Shown: in pieces, positions 18,273 to 24,198 of the stretch | Layout: each line of letters opens with the position of its first letter | How positions within the stretch are numbered: the stretch's first letter is position 1 | From: Pseudorhodoplanes sinuspersici | GTDB lineage: Bacteria; Pseudomonadota; Alphaproteobacteria; Rhizobiales; Xanthobacteraceae | DNA: 36,319 bases | Reading direction: 5' to 3' | NCBI GenBank assembly: GCA_945878025.1 | Contig: CAMDXM010000008.1 | Location: 1 to 36,319 of the forward strand | Made by a program: the position numbers and the translations under genes | Notes under the pieces: model-generated | Told to the model about the DNA's origin: nothing | Seen by the model: only the letters and a program-made list of their open reading frames with translations | Database searches by the model: none

Positions 18273-18821
18273 TCAGCGATCGTTGCCGGCAAGGATAGCG
18301 CGGGTCGCCTTGTCGGGACCGAAATCGTCCAGGTTTTCCACATGCATCAGTTTGGCGAGGCGGGTGCGCGCGCGGTTGACGCGGCTCTTGATCGTGCCGA
18401 CGGCGCAGCCGCAGATATCGGCTGCCTCCTCATAGGAAAATCCGGACGCGCCGACGAGGATCAGCGCCTCGCGCTGTTCGTCCGGAAGCTGTTTGAGCGC
18501 GGTGCGGAATTCCTGGAATTCGACTTTGCCCAGCTGGTCAGGCTGCGATTTCAGGCTTTCGGCATAGCTGCCGTCGGCGTCTTCCACTTCGCGTTTGCGC
18601 TTGCGGTATTCGGAGCGGAACAGGTTGCGCAGGATCGTGAACAGCCAGGCGTTCATGTTGGTGCCGGGCTGGAACGAATGAATATTGGCCAGAGCCCGCA
18701 GCAGGGTCTCCTGCACAAGATCGTCCGCCCGGTCCACGTTGCCGGACAGCGAGATGCCGAAGGCGCGCAGGCTCGGCACCGCCGCCAGAATCTGGTCTCG
18801 GAGCTGGGGATCCAGCTTCAT
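18273..18821 (-). CDS. ecfG: General stress ECF sigma factor EcfG
   Basis: A 182-residue ECF sigma factor. Region 2 (about residues 10-75) contains RADDLVQETLLRALANIHSF and NAWLFTILRNLFRSEYRKRK. Region 4 (about 115-165) contains LPDEQREALILVGASGFSYE and CAVGTIKSRVNRARTRLA. In alphaproteobacteria EcfG directs the general stress regulon from GGAAC-N16/17-CGTT promoters and is held inactive by NepR until phosphorylated PhyR binds NepR. The start ATG at 18821 overlaps the nepR stop as ATGA. A much longer open frame continues upstream to 19229 but covers nepR in another frame and is not real. Assignment is secured by the adjacent nepR and phyR. Confidence 0.96.
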   Translation of the reverse strand: MKLDPQLRDQILAAVPSLRAFGISLSGNVDRADDLVQETLLRALANIHSFQPGTNMNAWLFTILRNLFRSEYRKRKREVEDADGSYAESLKSQPDQLGKVEFQEFRTALKQLPDEQREALILVGASGFSYEEAADICGCAVGTIKSRVNRARTRLAKLMHVENLDDFGPDKATRAILAGNDR

Positions 18822-19057
18822 CCGGAGCGTCCTTCGTCTTTCGTATTGTCGGAGGCGGGCTTTTCGACCGGCGTGTCGAGCTGCCGCAGAAGCTCGGTAA
18901 AGCGGTCCGGAACGCCTTCCTGAACGACTTCGTCGAACATGGCCCGCAATTGCTGGCCGATCTTGGCTTGAATCTCGCGATTCAAGCCCGAATTGTGTTT
19001 CCCGGGGGTGGCGTCCGTTTGCATGGGCGGTGACTTGACTGGTTTGTTGTCTTTCAT
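18818..19057 (-). CDS. nepR: Anti-sigma factor NepR
   Basis: A 79-residue anti-sigma factor. The conserved core LNREIQAKIGQQLRAMFDEV followed by VPDRFTELLRQLD (residues ~25-60) is the NepR domain, two helices that wrap EcfG or the PhyR sigma-like domain. The flanks are polar and probably disordered. The ATG at 19057 is preceded by GAGG. An upstream in-frame start at 19195 would overlap the sigma-EcfG promoter and is unlikely. The ATGA overlap with ecfG couples anti-sigma and sigma production. Transcription from the promoter at 19117-19141 would make the module autoregulated. Confidence 0.95.
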   Translation of the reverse strand: MKDNKPVKSPPMQTDATPGKHNSGLNREIQAKIGQQLRAMFDEVVQEGVPDRFTELLRQLDTPVEKPASDNTKDEGRSG

Positions 19058-19116
19058 TGCGATCCTCGCGGCCGCCCCGCCGGCTGGTGAGGGCGACTCC
19101 CCGTGCGTGAAGCGAT

Positions 19117-19141
19117 AACGTATGGGTTCCGAAGGGGTTCC
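19117..19141 (-). promoter_or_regulatory. Sigma-EcfG promoter of nepR-ecfG
   Basis: On the minus strand: GGAAC (19141-19137), 16-bp spacer, CGTT (19120-19117). This is a full match to the alphaproteobacterial general stress consensus. Expected transcription start is near 19110, giving a leader of about 53 nt before nepR. Confidence 0.88.
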
Positions 19142-19149
19142 CCCAAACG

Positions 19150-19174
19150 GGAACTTTTTTTGGACCACTGCGTT
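19150..19174 (+). promoter_or_regulatory. Sigma-EcfG promoter of phyR
   Basis: GGAAC (19150-19154), a 16-bp spacer beginning with seven T, then CGTT (19171-19174). The predicted start site is near 19181, leaving about 30 nt of leader that contains the GGGAGGG ribosome-binding site (19198-19204). It lies back to back with the nepR promoter, with 8 bp between the two -35 boxes. Confidence 0.88.
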
Positions 19175-19210
19175 GAAGGTCAGATTTGAGCCCAAACGGG
19201 AGGGTTTTTC

Positions 19211-20014
19211 GTGTCCACATCACAGACAATCGCCCCTTATCTGCCGTTCCTGCGCCGTTATGCCCGTGCGCTGACAGGCAATCAAACGTCGGGGGATGCC
19301 TATGTCGCCGCCGCCTTGGAAGCCCTGATTGAGGATCCGGCGGTCCTTAAGGGCTCGGCTTCCCCGCGGATCGCTCTCTATCGCCTGTTCACGAAAATCT
19401 GGAATTCCGTGGTCGTGAACGGCTCGGGCGGCTCCGCCGGCAAGAACATGCCGGCCGAACAGCGGCTGAGCAATCTCACCCCCAAGCCCCGGCAGGCTTT
19501 TCTCCTGGTCGCGCTCGAGGGTTTCTCCGAACAGGACGCCGCCGAGGTGCTGGAATGCGACATCGGGGCCTTGCGCAAGCTGGTCGATGAATCCGGCCGC
19601 GAACTCGCAGCCGAGATCGCGACCGATGTCATGATCATCGAGGACGAGCCGTTCATCGCGATGGACCTCGAAGGCCTGGTCGAGACCCTCGGCCACAACG
19701 TGCTCGGCGTCGCGCGCACCCATACGGAAGCGATCACCCTGGCCAAGGCGAAGCGCCCGGGCCTGATCCTTGCCGACATCCAGCTCGCGGACGGAAGCTC
19801 CGGCCTCGACGCGGTGAACGAAATGCTGCGCTCGTTCGAAGTGCCGGTGATCTTCATCACCGCTTATCCGGAACGCTTCCTCACGGGCGAGCGTCCGGAG
19901 CCCGCCTTTCTGATCGCGAAGCCCTTCCAGCCGGCAACGGTGTCGGCCGTGGTCAGCCAGGCGTTGTTCTTCGAGCGCAAGGCCCGCCGCAGCGAACGCC
20001 GCGCGACCGGATGA
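19211..20014 (+). CDS. phyR: Response regulator PhyR (sigma-factor mimic)
   Basis: A 267-residue two-domain regulator. Residues 1 to ~130 form the EcfG-like sigma mimic (YLPFLRRYARALTG for sigma-2, LTPKPRQAFLLVALEGFSEQ for sigma-4). Residues ~138-258 form a receiver domain with acidic pair Glu144-Asp145, phospho-acceptor Asp189 in ILADIQLADG, the FITAYPE switch segment and the IAKPF lysine. On phosphorylation the mimic domain sequesters NepR and releases EcfG. The start is GTG at 19211, supported by GGGAGGG 6 nt upstream. An upstream kinase is needed, and the HWE kinase 0.4 kb downstream is the obvious local candidate. Confidence 0.97.
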   Translation: MSTSQTIAPYLPFLRRYARALTGNQTSGDAYVAAALEALIEDPAVLKGSASPRIALYRLFTKIWNSVVVNGSGGSAGKNMPAEQRLSNLTPKPRQAFLLVALEGFSEQDAAEVLECDIGALRKLVDESGRELAAEIATDVMIIEDEPFIAMDLEGLVETLGHNVLGVARTHTEAITLAKAKRPGLILADIQLADGSSGLDAVNEMLRSFEVPVIFITAYPERFLTGERPEPAFLIAKPFQPATVSAVVSQALFFERKARRSERRATG

Positions 20015-20033
20015 GGCTGCGCACAAGGTGAAC

Positions 20034-20067
20034 AAAAACAGCGCCGCGCGAATGCGGCGCTGTTTTT
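20034..20067. terminator. Intrinsic terminator after phyR
   Basis: The stem ACAGCGCCGC (20038-20047) pairs across loop gcgaat with GCGGCGCTGT (20054-20063). It is flanked by A's on the left and T's on the right, so it can terminate in both directions. It starts 20 bp after the phyR stop. Confidence 0.9.
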
Positions 20068-20137
20068 TATTGTCGGCGAGGCGTCAGGACGTGTTGGCGG
20101 CCTCGCCATCCCGATTGTTCCCCACATCGCCCGGAAC

Positions 20138-20221
20138 AAAAAAAGGCGTGGCCTGCGATGCAGTGCCACGCCCAATACTCGGTTTGCCGTGCACGAGGGG
20201 GGAGGGGCGACGGTAAACCGT
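20138..20221 (-). ncRNA. Putative sigma-EcfG-dependent small RNA, GsrN-like
   Basis: An unannotated transcription unit on the minus strand between phyR and the kinase gene. The promoter at 20228-20252 would start an RNA near 20220. The first ~40 nt fold into a hairpin: CGGTTT-a-CCGT pairs with ACGG-c-AAACCG (arms 20220-20210 and 20191-20181). This presents a 19-nt loop rich in C with the run CCCCTCCCCCC. After a short linker comes an intrinsic terminator: GGCGTGGC (20172-20165) pairs with GCCACGCC (20152-20145), the inner CTGC/GCAG pair extends it, and seven T follow (20144-20138). Total length is about 84 nt. The architecture (stress sigma promoter, C-rich 5' loop, terminator) matches what is known of GsrN in Caulobacter. 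Homology in sequence is not established. No ribosome-binding site or convincing reading frame lies inside. Confidence 0.78.
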
Positions 20222-20227
20222 GGATAC

Positions 20228-20252
20228 AACGCGCGAGAGGTCGCGCGGTTCC
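20228..20252 (-). promoter_or_regulatory. Sigma-EcfG promoter of the small RNA
   Basis: On the minus strand: GGAAC (20252-20248), 16-bp spacer, CGTT (20231-20228). The spacer itself contains an inverted repeat CGCGCGA/TCGCGCG. The predicted start falls at the base of the first hairpin of the RNA at 20138-20221, which supports both calls. Confidence 0.82.
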
Positions 20253-20390
20253 ATGCCCGCCCTCAAATCCGCTTCCGTTTCCGGATTTCTTTTGTTCGAC
20301 CCGAAGGATGGTTTCCCTTGCTTCACGAGAAGCATGGCGCGGATGAAACGATTCCATCGGCGGCGCGTTATGACCCGGGGGATAAGCATC

Positions 20391-21626
20391 ATGCGCGTAC
20401 CGGAAAAGCATGCCGCGCAACGCCTGAAGGGGCTCGGTATGGAAAATCTCGACAGCCGTCAGCCGTCGCGCCAGATCAGACGAAATCCGATTTCTCAGGA
20501 TGTCCCGGAGCATTCCGGGGACCTCGCGGAACAATTGCGCTCCGAAATCGCCGCGCATGAGGCGACGCGCCTCGAACTTGAGACGGTCCGGCGCGAGGCG
20601 CAGCTGCGCATTTTCGAGCGCACGCGGGAACGCGATGCCGCAAAGGCCCGGTTCGAAACCGCCTTGCATGGCGCGAAAATCTACGTGTTCTCGCAGGATC
20701 GAGAGCTTCGCTACACTTTCGTGTCGAAGCCGCTCTTCGGTCTTGCCGCCGAAGAGATCCTCGGCAACACCGACGACAAAGTCATCCCGGCGCTCAACCG
20801 GTCGGTCATCGTCGCCGCCAAGCGAGAGGTGCTTGCGACCGGCCAGCCGCGCGACGCCGAATATCGCATCGAAACCGGCGGCGGCAACGCCAGCCATGTG
20901 CGGTGGTACGATCTTCATATCGAGGCCCTGCGCGACGCGGAGGGCGCCGTCATCGGCTTGACCGGCGCGGCCGTGGACATCACCGAGCGCAAGGAAGGCG
21001 AAGCGCATCTGCGCCTCCTGATGCGCGAATTGACGCATCGCTCGAAAAATCTTCTGGCCGTGATCCAGGCGATGGCGCGCCAGACCGCCAAGCATGCCGG
21101 GAACGTCGAGCGCTTCCTCGACCGTTTCGGGGAGCGGCTGCAGGCCCTGGCGCGCTCGCACGATCTCCTCGTGCAGGAAAGCTGGCATGGCGCCTCGCTC
21201 GACGATCTCGTGCGCTCGCAGCTTGGCCATTATCTCGATCGCAAGAATAGTCAGGTTTCGATCGAAGGCGAGGACGTGCAGCTCAAGCCGGAGGCTGCGC
21301 AGAGCCTCGGCCTCGCCTTGCATGAGCTCGCCACCAACGCGGCGAAATATGGCGCGCTGTCGCGGGTGCGCGGGCGCGTTCACATCGCCTGGAAACGGCT
21401 TCCTCGCGGCCAAAGCGGGGAGATCGAATTGCAATGGACGGAAAGCAAGGGTCCGAAGGTTTCGGGCCCGAAGCGCCGTGGCTTCGGCAGCATGGTGATC
21501 GAGCACAATCTGGTCCGCGCCATCGGGGCGAAGGTGAGCCTGGACTTCAATCCCGACGGGCTGAAATGCCTGATGATTGTTCCCGCCTCGCATATTCTGG
21601 AGGAGCGCGAAGCCGAGGAACACTAA
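20391..21626 (+). CDS. HWE-family sensor histidine kinase with one PAS domain
   Basis: About 411 residues from the ATG at 20391. A charged, probably coiled-coil stretch (HSGDLAEQLRSEIAAHEATR, ~42-95) leads into one PAS domain (~95-205; FETALHGAKIYVFSQDRELR, ending in AAVDITERKEGE). The phospho-acceptor helix is RELTHRSKNLLAVIQAMARQ with His216. The ATPase domain shows ALHELATNAAKYGALS and the W-x-E motif LQWTESKGP, then RRGFGSMVIEH. HWE kinases such as PhyT/PhyK phosphorylate PhyR, so this is the local candidate. No membrane segment is visible, suggesting a cytosolic sensor. The start is uncertain: GTG at 20220 and ATGs at 20253, 20370 and 20439 are in frame. The GTG would lie inside the divergent small-RNA unit. 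GGGGGA lies about 9 nt before 20391. Confidence 0.88.
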   Translation: MRVPEKHAAQRLKGLGMENLDSRQPSRQIRRNPISQDVPEHSGDLAEQLRSEIAAHEATRLELETVRREAQLRIFERTRERDAAKARFETALHGAKIYVFSQDRELRYTFVSKPLFGLAAEEILGNTDDKVIPALNRSVIVAAKREVLATGQPRDAEYRIETGGGNASHVRWYDLHIEALRDAEGAVIGLTGAAVDITERKEGEAHLRLLMRELTHRSKNLLAVIQAMARQTAKHAGNVERFLDRFGERLQALARSHDLLVQESWHGASLDDLVRSQLGHYLDRKNSQVSIEGEDVQLKPEAAQSLGLALHELATNAAKYGALSRVRGRVHIAWKRLPRGQSGEIELQWTESKGPKVSGPKRRGFGSMVIEHNLVRAIGAKVSLDFNPDGLKCLMIVPASHILEEREAEEH

Positions 21627-21641
21627 TGCCGGCTGCGCGTT
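21617..21641 (+). promoter_or_regulatory. Sigma-EcfG promoter overlapping the kinase stop codon
   Basis: GGAAC (21617-21621), 16-bp spacer, CGTT (21638-21641). The -35 box lies in the last codons of the kinase gene, and its TAA (21624-21626) falls in the spacer. A start near 21648 would give a leader of about 43 nt before the exported-protein gene at 21691. Confidence 0.82.
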
Positions 21642-21690
21642 GTTGGGGCGGACAATTCAAGAAACTCCAAACCAACAAACGAGGCGTTCC

Positions 21691-22146
21691 ATGCACCAAA
21701 AGGTGCTCAAATTTTCCGCCGGTTTCGCCACGATCTCGGCCACTTTTCTGGCGGTTCATGGCTTGATCGGCCATTCGCCAGCGCAGGCGGAGACTTTCCT
21801 TACCCGCTGGACAGCGGTCGAGCGTGTGCAGAAGGGCGACCGTCTCGGCGCCCCGGCTCCGGTCAGCGATTCCTCGATCGTTTTCTACAGCGATCCGAAA
21901 GCGGCCCTGACCATCGCGACAAAAATCGAAGTGGCCGCGAAGAATGAATCCTCGGGCCGGCCGCCAACGAAGCCGCGTGCTGTTCCGAATGAGAACGAGA
22001 ATGCGCGGCAGGAAAAAGCCAGGAGACTGCTGGTCGGCTGCGAGCCGTCCTTCAGTCCGGTCACGACGCCGTCGATGGCCAATGTGACCGGGCGCTGTCT
22101 CGCCGCGCGGGATGAGGCGGCCAAGGTCGCGGCGCTGTCGCGCTGA
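21691..22146 (+). CDS. Small exported hypothetical protein, stress-promoter driven
   Basis: A 151-residue protein of unknown function. A Sec signal peptide is clear: basic MHQKVLK, a hydrophobic core (FATISATFLAVHGLIG) and a likely cleavage after SPAQA (residue ~33). The mature part is polar, with a low-complexity Pro/Asn/Glu-rich middle (~88-108). Near the end it has two cysteines in LVGCEPSFSP and TGRCLAAR, about 18 residues apart, which could form one disulfide in the periplasm. GAGG lies 7 nt before the ATG at 21691. The sigma-EcfG promoter at 21617 and the terminator at 22173 frame it as a single-gene stress unit, although read-through from the kinase is possible. An in-frame start at 21577 would lie inside the kinase gene. 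Confidence 0.85.
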   Translation: MHQKVLKFSAGFATISATFLAVHGLIGHSPAQAETFLTRWTAVERVQKGDRLGAPAPVSDSSIVFYSDPKAALTIATKIEVAAKNESSGRPPTKPRAVPNENENARQEKARRLLVGCEPSFSPVTTPSMANVTGRCLAARDEAAKVAALSR

Positions 22147-22172
22147 CGCGATTCGGCTGTTCAACCGGAAAA

Positions 22173-22201
22173 GAGCCGGATCGTGCGATCCGGCTCCTTT
22201 T
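22173..22201 (+). terminator. Intrinsic terminator after the exported protein
   Basis: The perfect 10-bp stem GAGCCGGATC (22173-22182) and GATCCGGCTC (22187-22196) has loop gtgc and is followed by CTTTT. It ends 15 bp before the dehydrogenase start codon. Confidence 0.9.
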
Positions 22202-22215
22202 GCAGGAAATCGCAA

Positions 22216-23265
22216 ATGCGCGCGATCACGATCCTGCCGGGCGTAGCGCAATCGGTGCGTCTCGACGAAATCGAAGAACCTGCCGAAACCGACGGCGGGA
22301 TTTTGGTGTGCACGCGCGCGCTCGGAATCTGCGGCACCGATCACGACATTCTGTCGGGCCTTTACGGATCGGCGCCGCGGGGGCAAGAGCGCCTCATCCT
22401 CGGACATGAATCGTTCGGTGTCGTCGAGGACGCGCCGCCCGGGAACGGGTTTCGCCGCGGCGATCATGTCGTCGGCATTGTGCGCCGGCCGGATCCCGTT
22501 CCCTGTCCCGCCTGCGGGTCGGGAGAATGGGACATGTGCCGCAACGGGCTTTACACCGAACGCGGCATCAAGGAGCGGCACGGGTTCGGCGCCGAGCGTT
22601 TTCGCATCGAACCGGAATTCGCGGTCAAGGCGGAGCCTTCGCTCGGTCTCGCGGCCGTCCTGACCGAGCCTGCGAGCGTGGTTGCGAAAGCCTGGGAGCA
22701 TGTGTTCCGGATCGGGCGGCGTTCGCCGTCATGGGCGCCGGGCAATGTCCTGGTCACGGGCGCGGGCCCGATCGGATTATTGGCGGCGTTGATCGGCGCG
22801 CAGCACGGCCTCGCCGTGCACGTGCTCGACCGTCACACGCGGGGACCAAAGCCGGAACTCGTGCGGGATCTCGGCGGCGTCTATCACGACAGCACGATCT
22901 CGCTCGGAGACGCGCAATTCGACGTGGTGATGGAATGCACCGCTGCATCCGCCGCGATCGCGGAGGCGCTTTCGCGCTCGGCGCCGTCCGGCATCGTGTG
23001 TCTCGTGGGTGTCTCGGCGGCGGGCCGCAAGGACGAGTTCGATATCGGCGGCTTCAACCGCAAGCTCGTGCTCGGCAATGGCGCGGTGTTCGGGACGGTG
23101 AATGCCAATCGGCGGCATTATGAAGATGCGGCGCGAGCGCTGGCAAAGGCCAATCGCGGCTGGCTCGACGGGCTGATGTCGCGGCGCGTTCCGCTGTCGC
23201 GCTGGCAGGACGCCTTCACGCCGCAGCCCGACGACATCAAGGTCGTCATCGACTTCATGGGATAA
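22216..23265 (+). CDS. Zinc-dependent glucose 1-dehydrogenase-like alcohol dehydrogenase
   Basis: A 349-residue medium-chain dehydrogenase close to the archaeal-type glucose 1-dehydrogenases. Catalytic zinc ligands are visible as Cys39 (GICGTDHD), His64-Glu65 (GHES) and probably Glu151 (LTEPASVV). The structural lobe CPACGSGEWDMC has only three cysteines (97, 100, 108). The Rossmann motif VTGAGPIGLLAA is at ~180-191. Such enzymes oxidise glucose or related aldoses to lactones with NAD(P), so the substrate here is a guess. The ATG at 22216 has AGGAAA 8 nt upstream and was preferred to the in-frame start at 22183, which lies in the terminator. It stands alone between a terminator and a converging small gene. 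Confidence 0.85.
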   Translation: MRAITILPGVAQSVRLDEIEEPAETDGGILVCTRALGICGTDHDILSGLYGSAPRGQERLILGHESFGVVEDAPPGNGFRRGDHVVGIVRRPDPVPCPACGSGEWDMCRNGLYTERGIKERHGFGAERFRIEPEFAVKAEPSLGLAAVLTEPASVVAKAWEHVFRIGRRSPSWAPGNVLVTGAGPIGLLAALIGAQHGLAVHVLDRHTRGPKPELVRDLGGVYHDSTISLGDAQFDVVMECTAASAAIAEALSRSAPSGIVCLVGVSAAGRKDEFDIGGFNRKLVLGNGAVFGTVNANRRHYEDAARALAKANRGWLDGLMSRRVPLSRWQDAFTPQPDDIKVVIDFMG

Positions 23266-23269
23266 GTCT

Positions 23270-23416
23270 TCAGGCCATCAGCCAGACGGCGCCGAGAGCG
23301 ACGCAGATCAGTAAGGTGCTCGCGACCAGGATCGCCAATACCGGCCGGTCCGGAAATCCTTGCCGCGCCTCGACCGGGGTCAAGACCGGCCGTCCGAATA
23401 TCCGGCGCCGGACCAT
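23270..23416 (-). CDS. Small single-helix membrane protein (48 aa)
   Basis: A short gene. The ATG at 23416 is preceded by GGGAG 8 nt upstream. The product has a basic N-terminus (MVRRRIFGRPV), a mid segment with EARQGFPDRP and one strong transmembrane helix (LAILVASTLLICVALGAVWL) running to the C-terminus. The topology predicts an N-in anchor. It ends 4 bp from the stop of the converging dehydrogenase and is divergent from lemA. I do not recognise the family, and no function can be proposed beyond membrane insertion. Support comes from the ribosome-binding site, start and hydrophobic profile. Confidence 0.7.
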   Translation of the reverse strand: MVRRRIFGRPVLTPVEARQGFPDRPVLAILVASTLLICVALGAVWLMA

Positions 23417-23609
23417 GGCGCTTTCTCCCGTCTTCGTTTGAACCCGTTGCCGTTTCAGCGCGACAAAGACGGGGGAAATTCCTCACGCCTCGCTGCGCGG
23501 GGATGTTTCGACATATTCGCGCCGGAAACGTGGTATGAACAATTGACGGAAGATTTTCTTGCCGGCTCGGCCTTTCCGCCGCGCCGTTTTTCATGAGGAG
23601 CTCGTGGCC

Positions 23610-24167
23610 ATGTCCACCTGGATCGTTCTTGGCGTCATTGCAGCCGCCGTTCTTTACATCGTCATGGTCTATAACGGCCTGGTCGCGCTCCGGCAGCGCG
23701 TCAGCCAGGCCTTCGCCGACATCGATGTGCAGCTCAAGCTGCGGCACGATCTCATCCCGAACCTGATCGAAACGGTGAAGGGTTATGCGAGCCACGAAAA
23801 AGGCACGCTCGACGCCGTCATCAAGGCGCGCAATTCCGCGATCGCGGCGCAGGGGCCGGCGGCGCAAGCCAGCGCCGAGAACGTGCTGACCGGCGCGTTG
23901 CGCGGGCTGATCGCGCTGTCGGAGGCCTATCCCGACCTCAAGGCCAACGCCAATTTCCAGCAATTGCAGACCGAATTGTCCGACATCGAAAACAAGATCG
24001 CCGCCGCGCGCCGCTTCTTCAATAACGCCGTGCAGGAATACAACACCGGCATCGAGCAGTTCCCCGCCGCAATTCTCGCGGGCCGGTTCGGATTCACGCG
24101 CCGGGAATTCTTCGATCTCGGCGAAACGCGCGGTCAGATCGAGCAGACGCCGCAGGTCAAGTTCTAA
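23610..24167 (+). CDS. LemA family protein
   Basis: A 185-residue LemA protein: one N-terminal membrane helix (WIVLGVIAAAVLYIVMVYNG, residues ~3-22) followed by an all-helical domain. The domain starts VALRQRVSQAFADIDVQLKL, continues with RHDLIPNLIETVKGYASHEK, and includes YPDLKANANFQQLQTELSDI and the AARRFFNNAVQEYNTGIEQF segment. These are the family hallmarks. LemA proteins are membrane-attached with the helical domain outside the cytoplasm, and they usually sit next to M48 proteases or TPM-domain proteins. The M48 gene follows 31 bp later, as here. GAGGAG lies 9 nt before the ATG at 23610, and an in-frame start at 23559 has no such support. Confidence 0.94.
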   Translation: MSTWIVLGVIAAAVLYIVMVYNGLVALRQRVSQAFADIDVQLKLRHDLIPNLIETVKGYASHEKGTLDAVIKARNSAIAAQGPAAQASAENVLTGALRGLIALSEAYPDLKANANFQQLQTELSDIENKIAAARRFFNNAVQEYNTGIEQFPAAILAGRFGFTRREFFDLGETRGQIEQTPQVKF

Positions 24168-24198
24168 AGCGGCCTGAACGGAGCGCGGAAAGAAGACG

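Noticed and set aside
18822-19229. N-terminal extension of ecfG by about 136 residues.
   Set aside because: The extra sequence is nepR read in another frame. EcfG proteins are about 180 residues, and the ATG at 18821 overlaps the nepR stop as ATGA.
20084-20194. A 36-codon minus-strand frame (GTG at 20194) inside the small-RNA unit.
   Set aside because: The bases before the GTG are C-rich, the reverse of a ribosome-binding site. The frame also runs through the terminator hairpin and past its T-run, so a stop codon would not be on the RNA. A non-coding RNA explains the signals better, though relatives should be checked for frame conservation.
21096-21127. GGAAC-N18-CGTT inside the kinase coding region as a sixth EcfG promoter.
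   Set aside because: The spacer is longer than the accepted 16-17, it lies in the middle of a gene and no transcription unit follows it.
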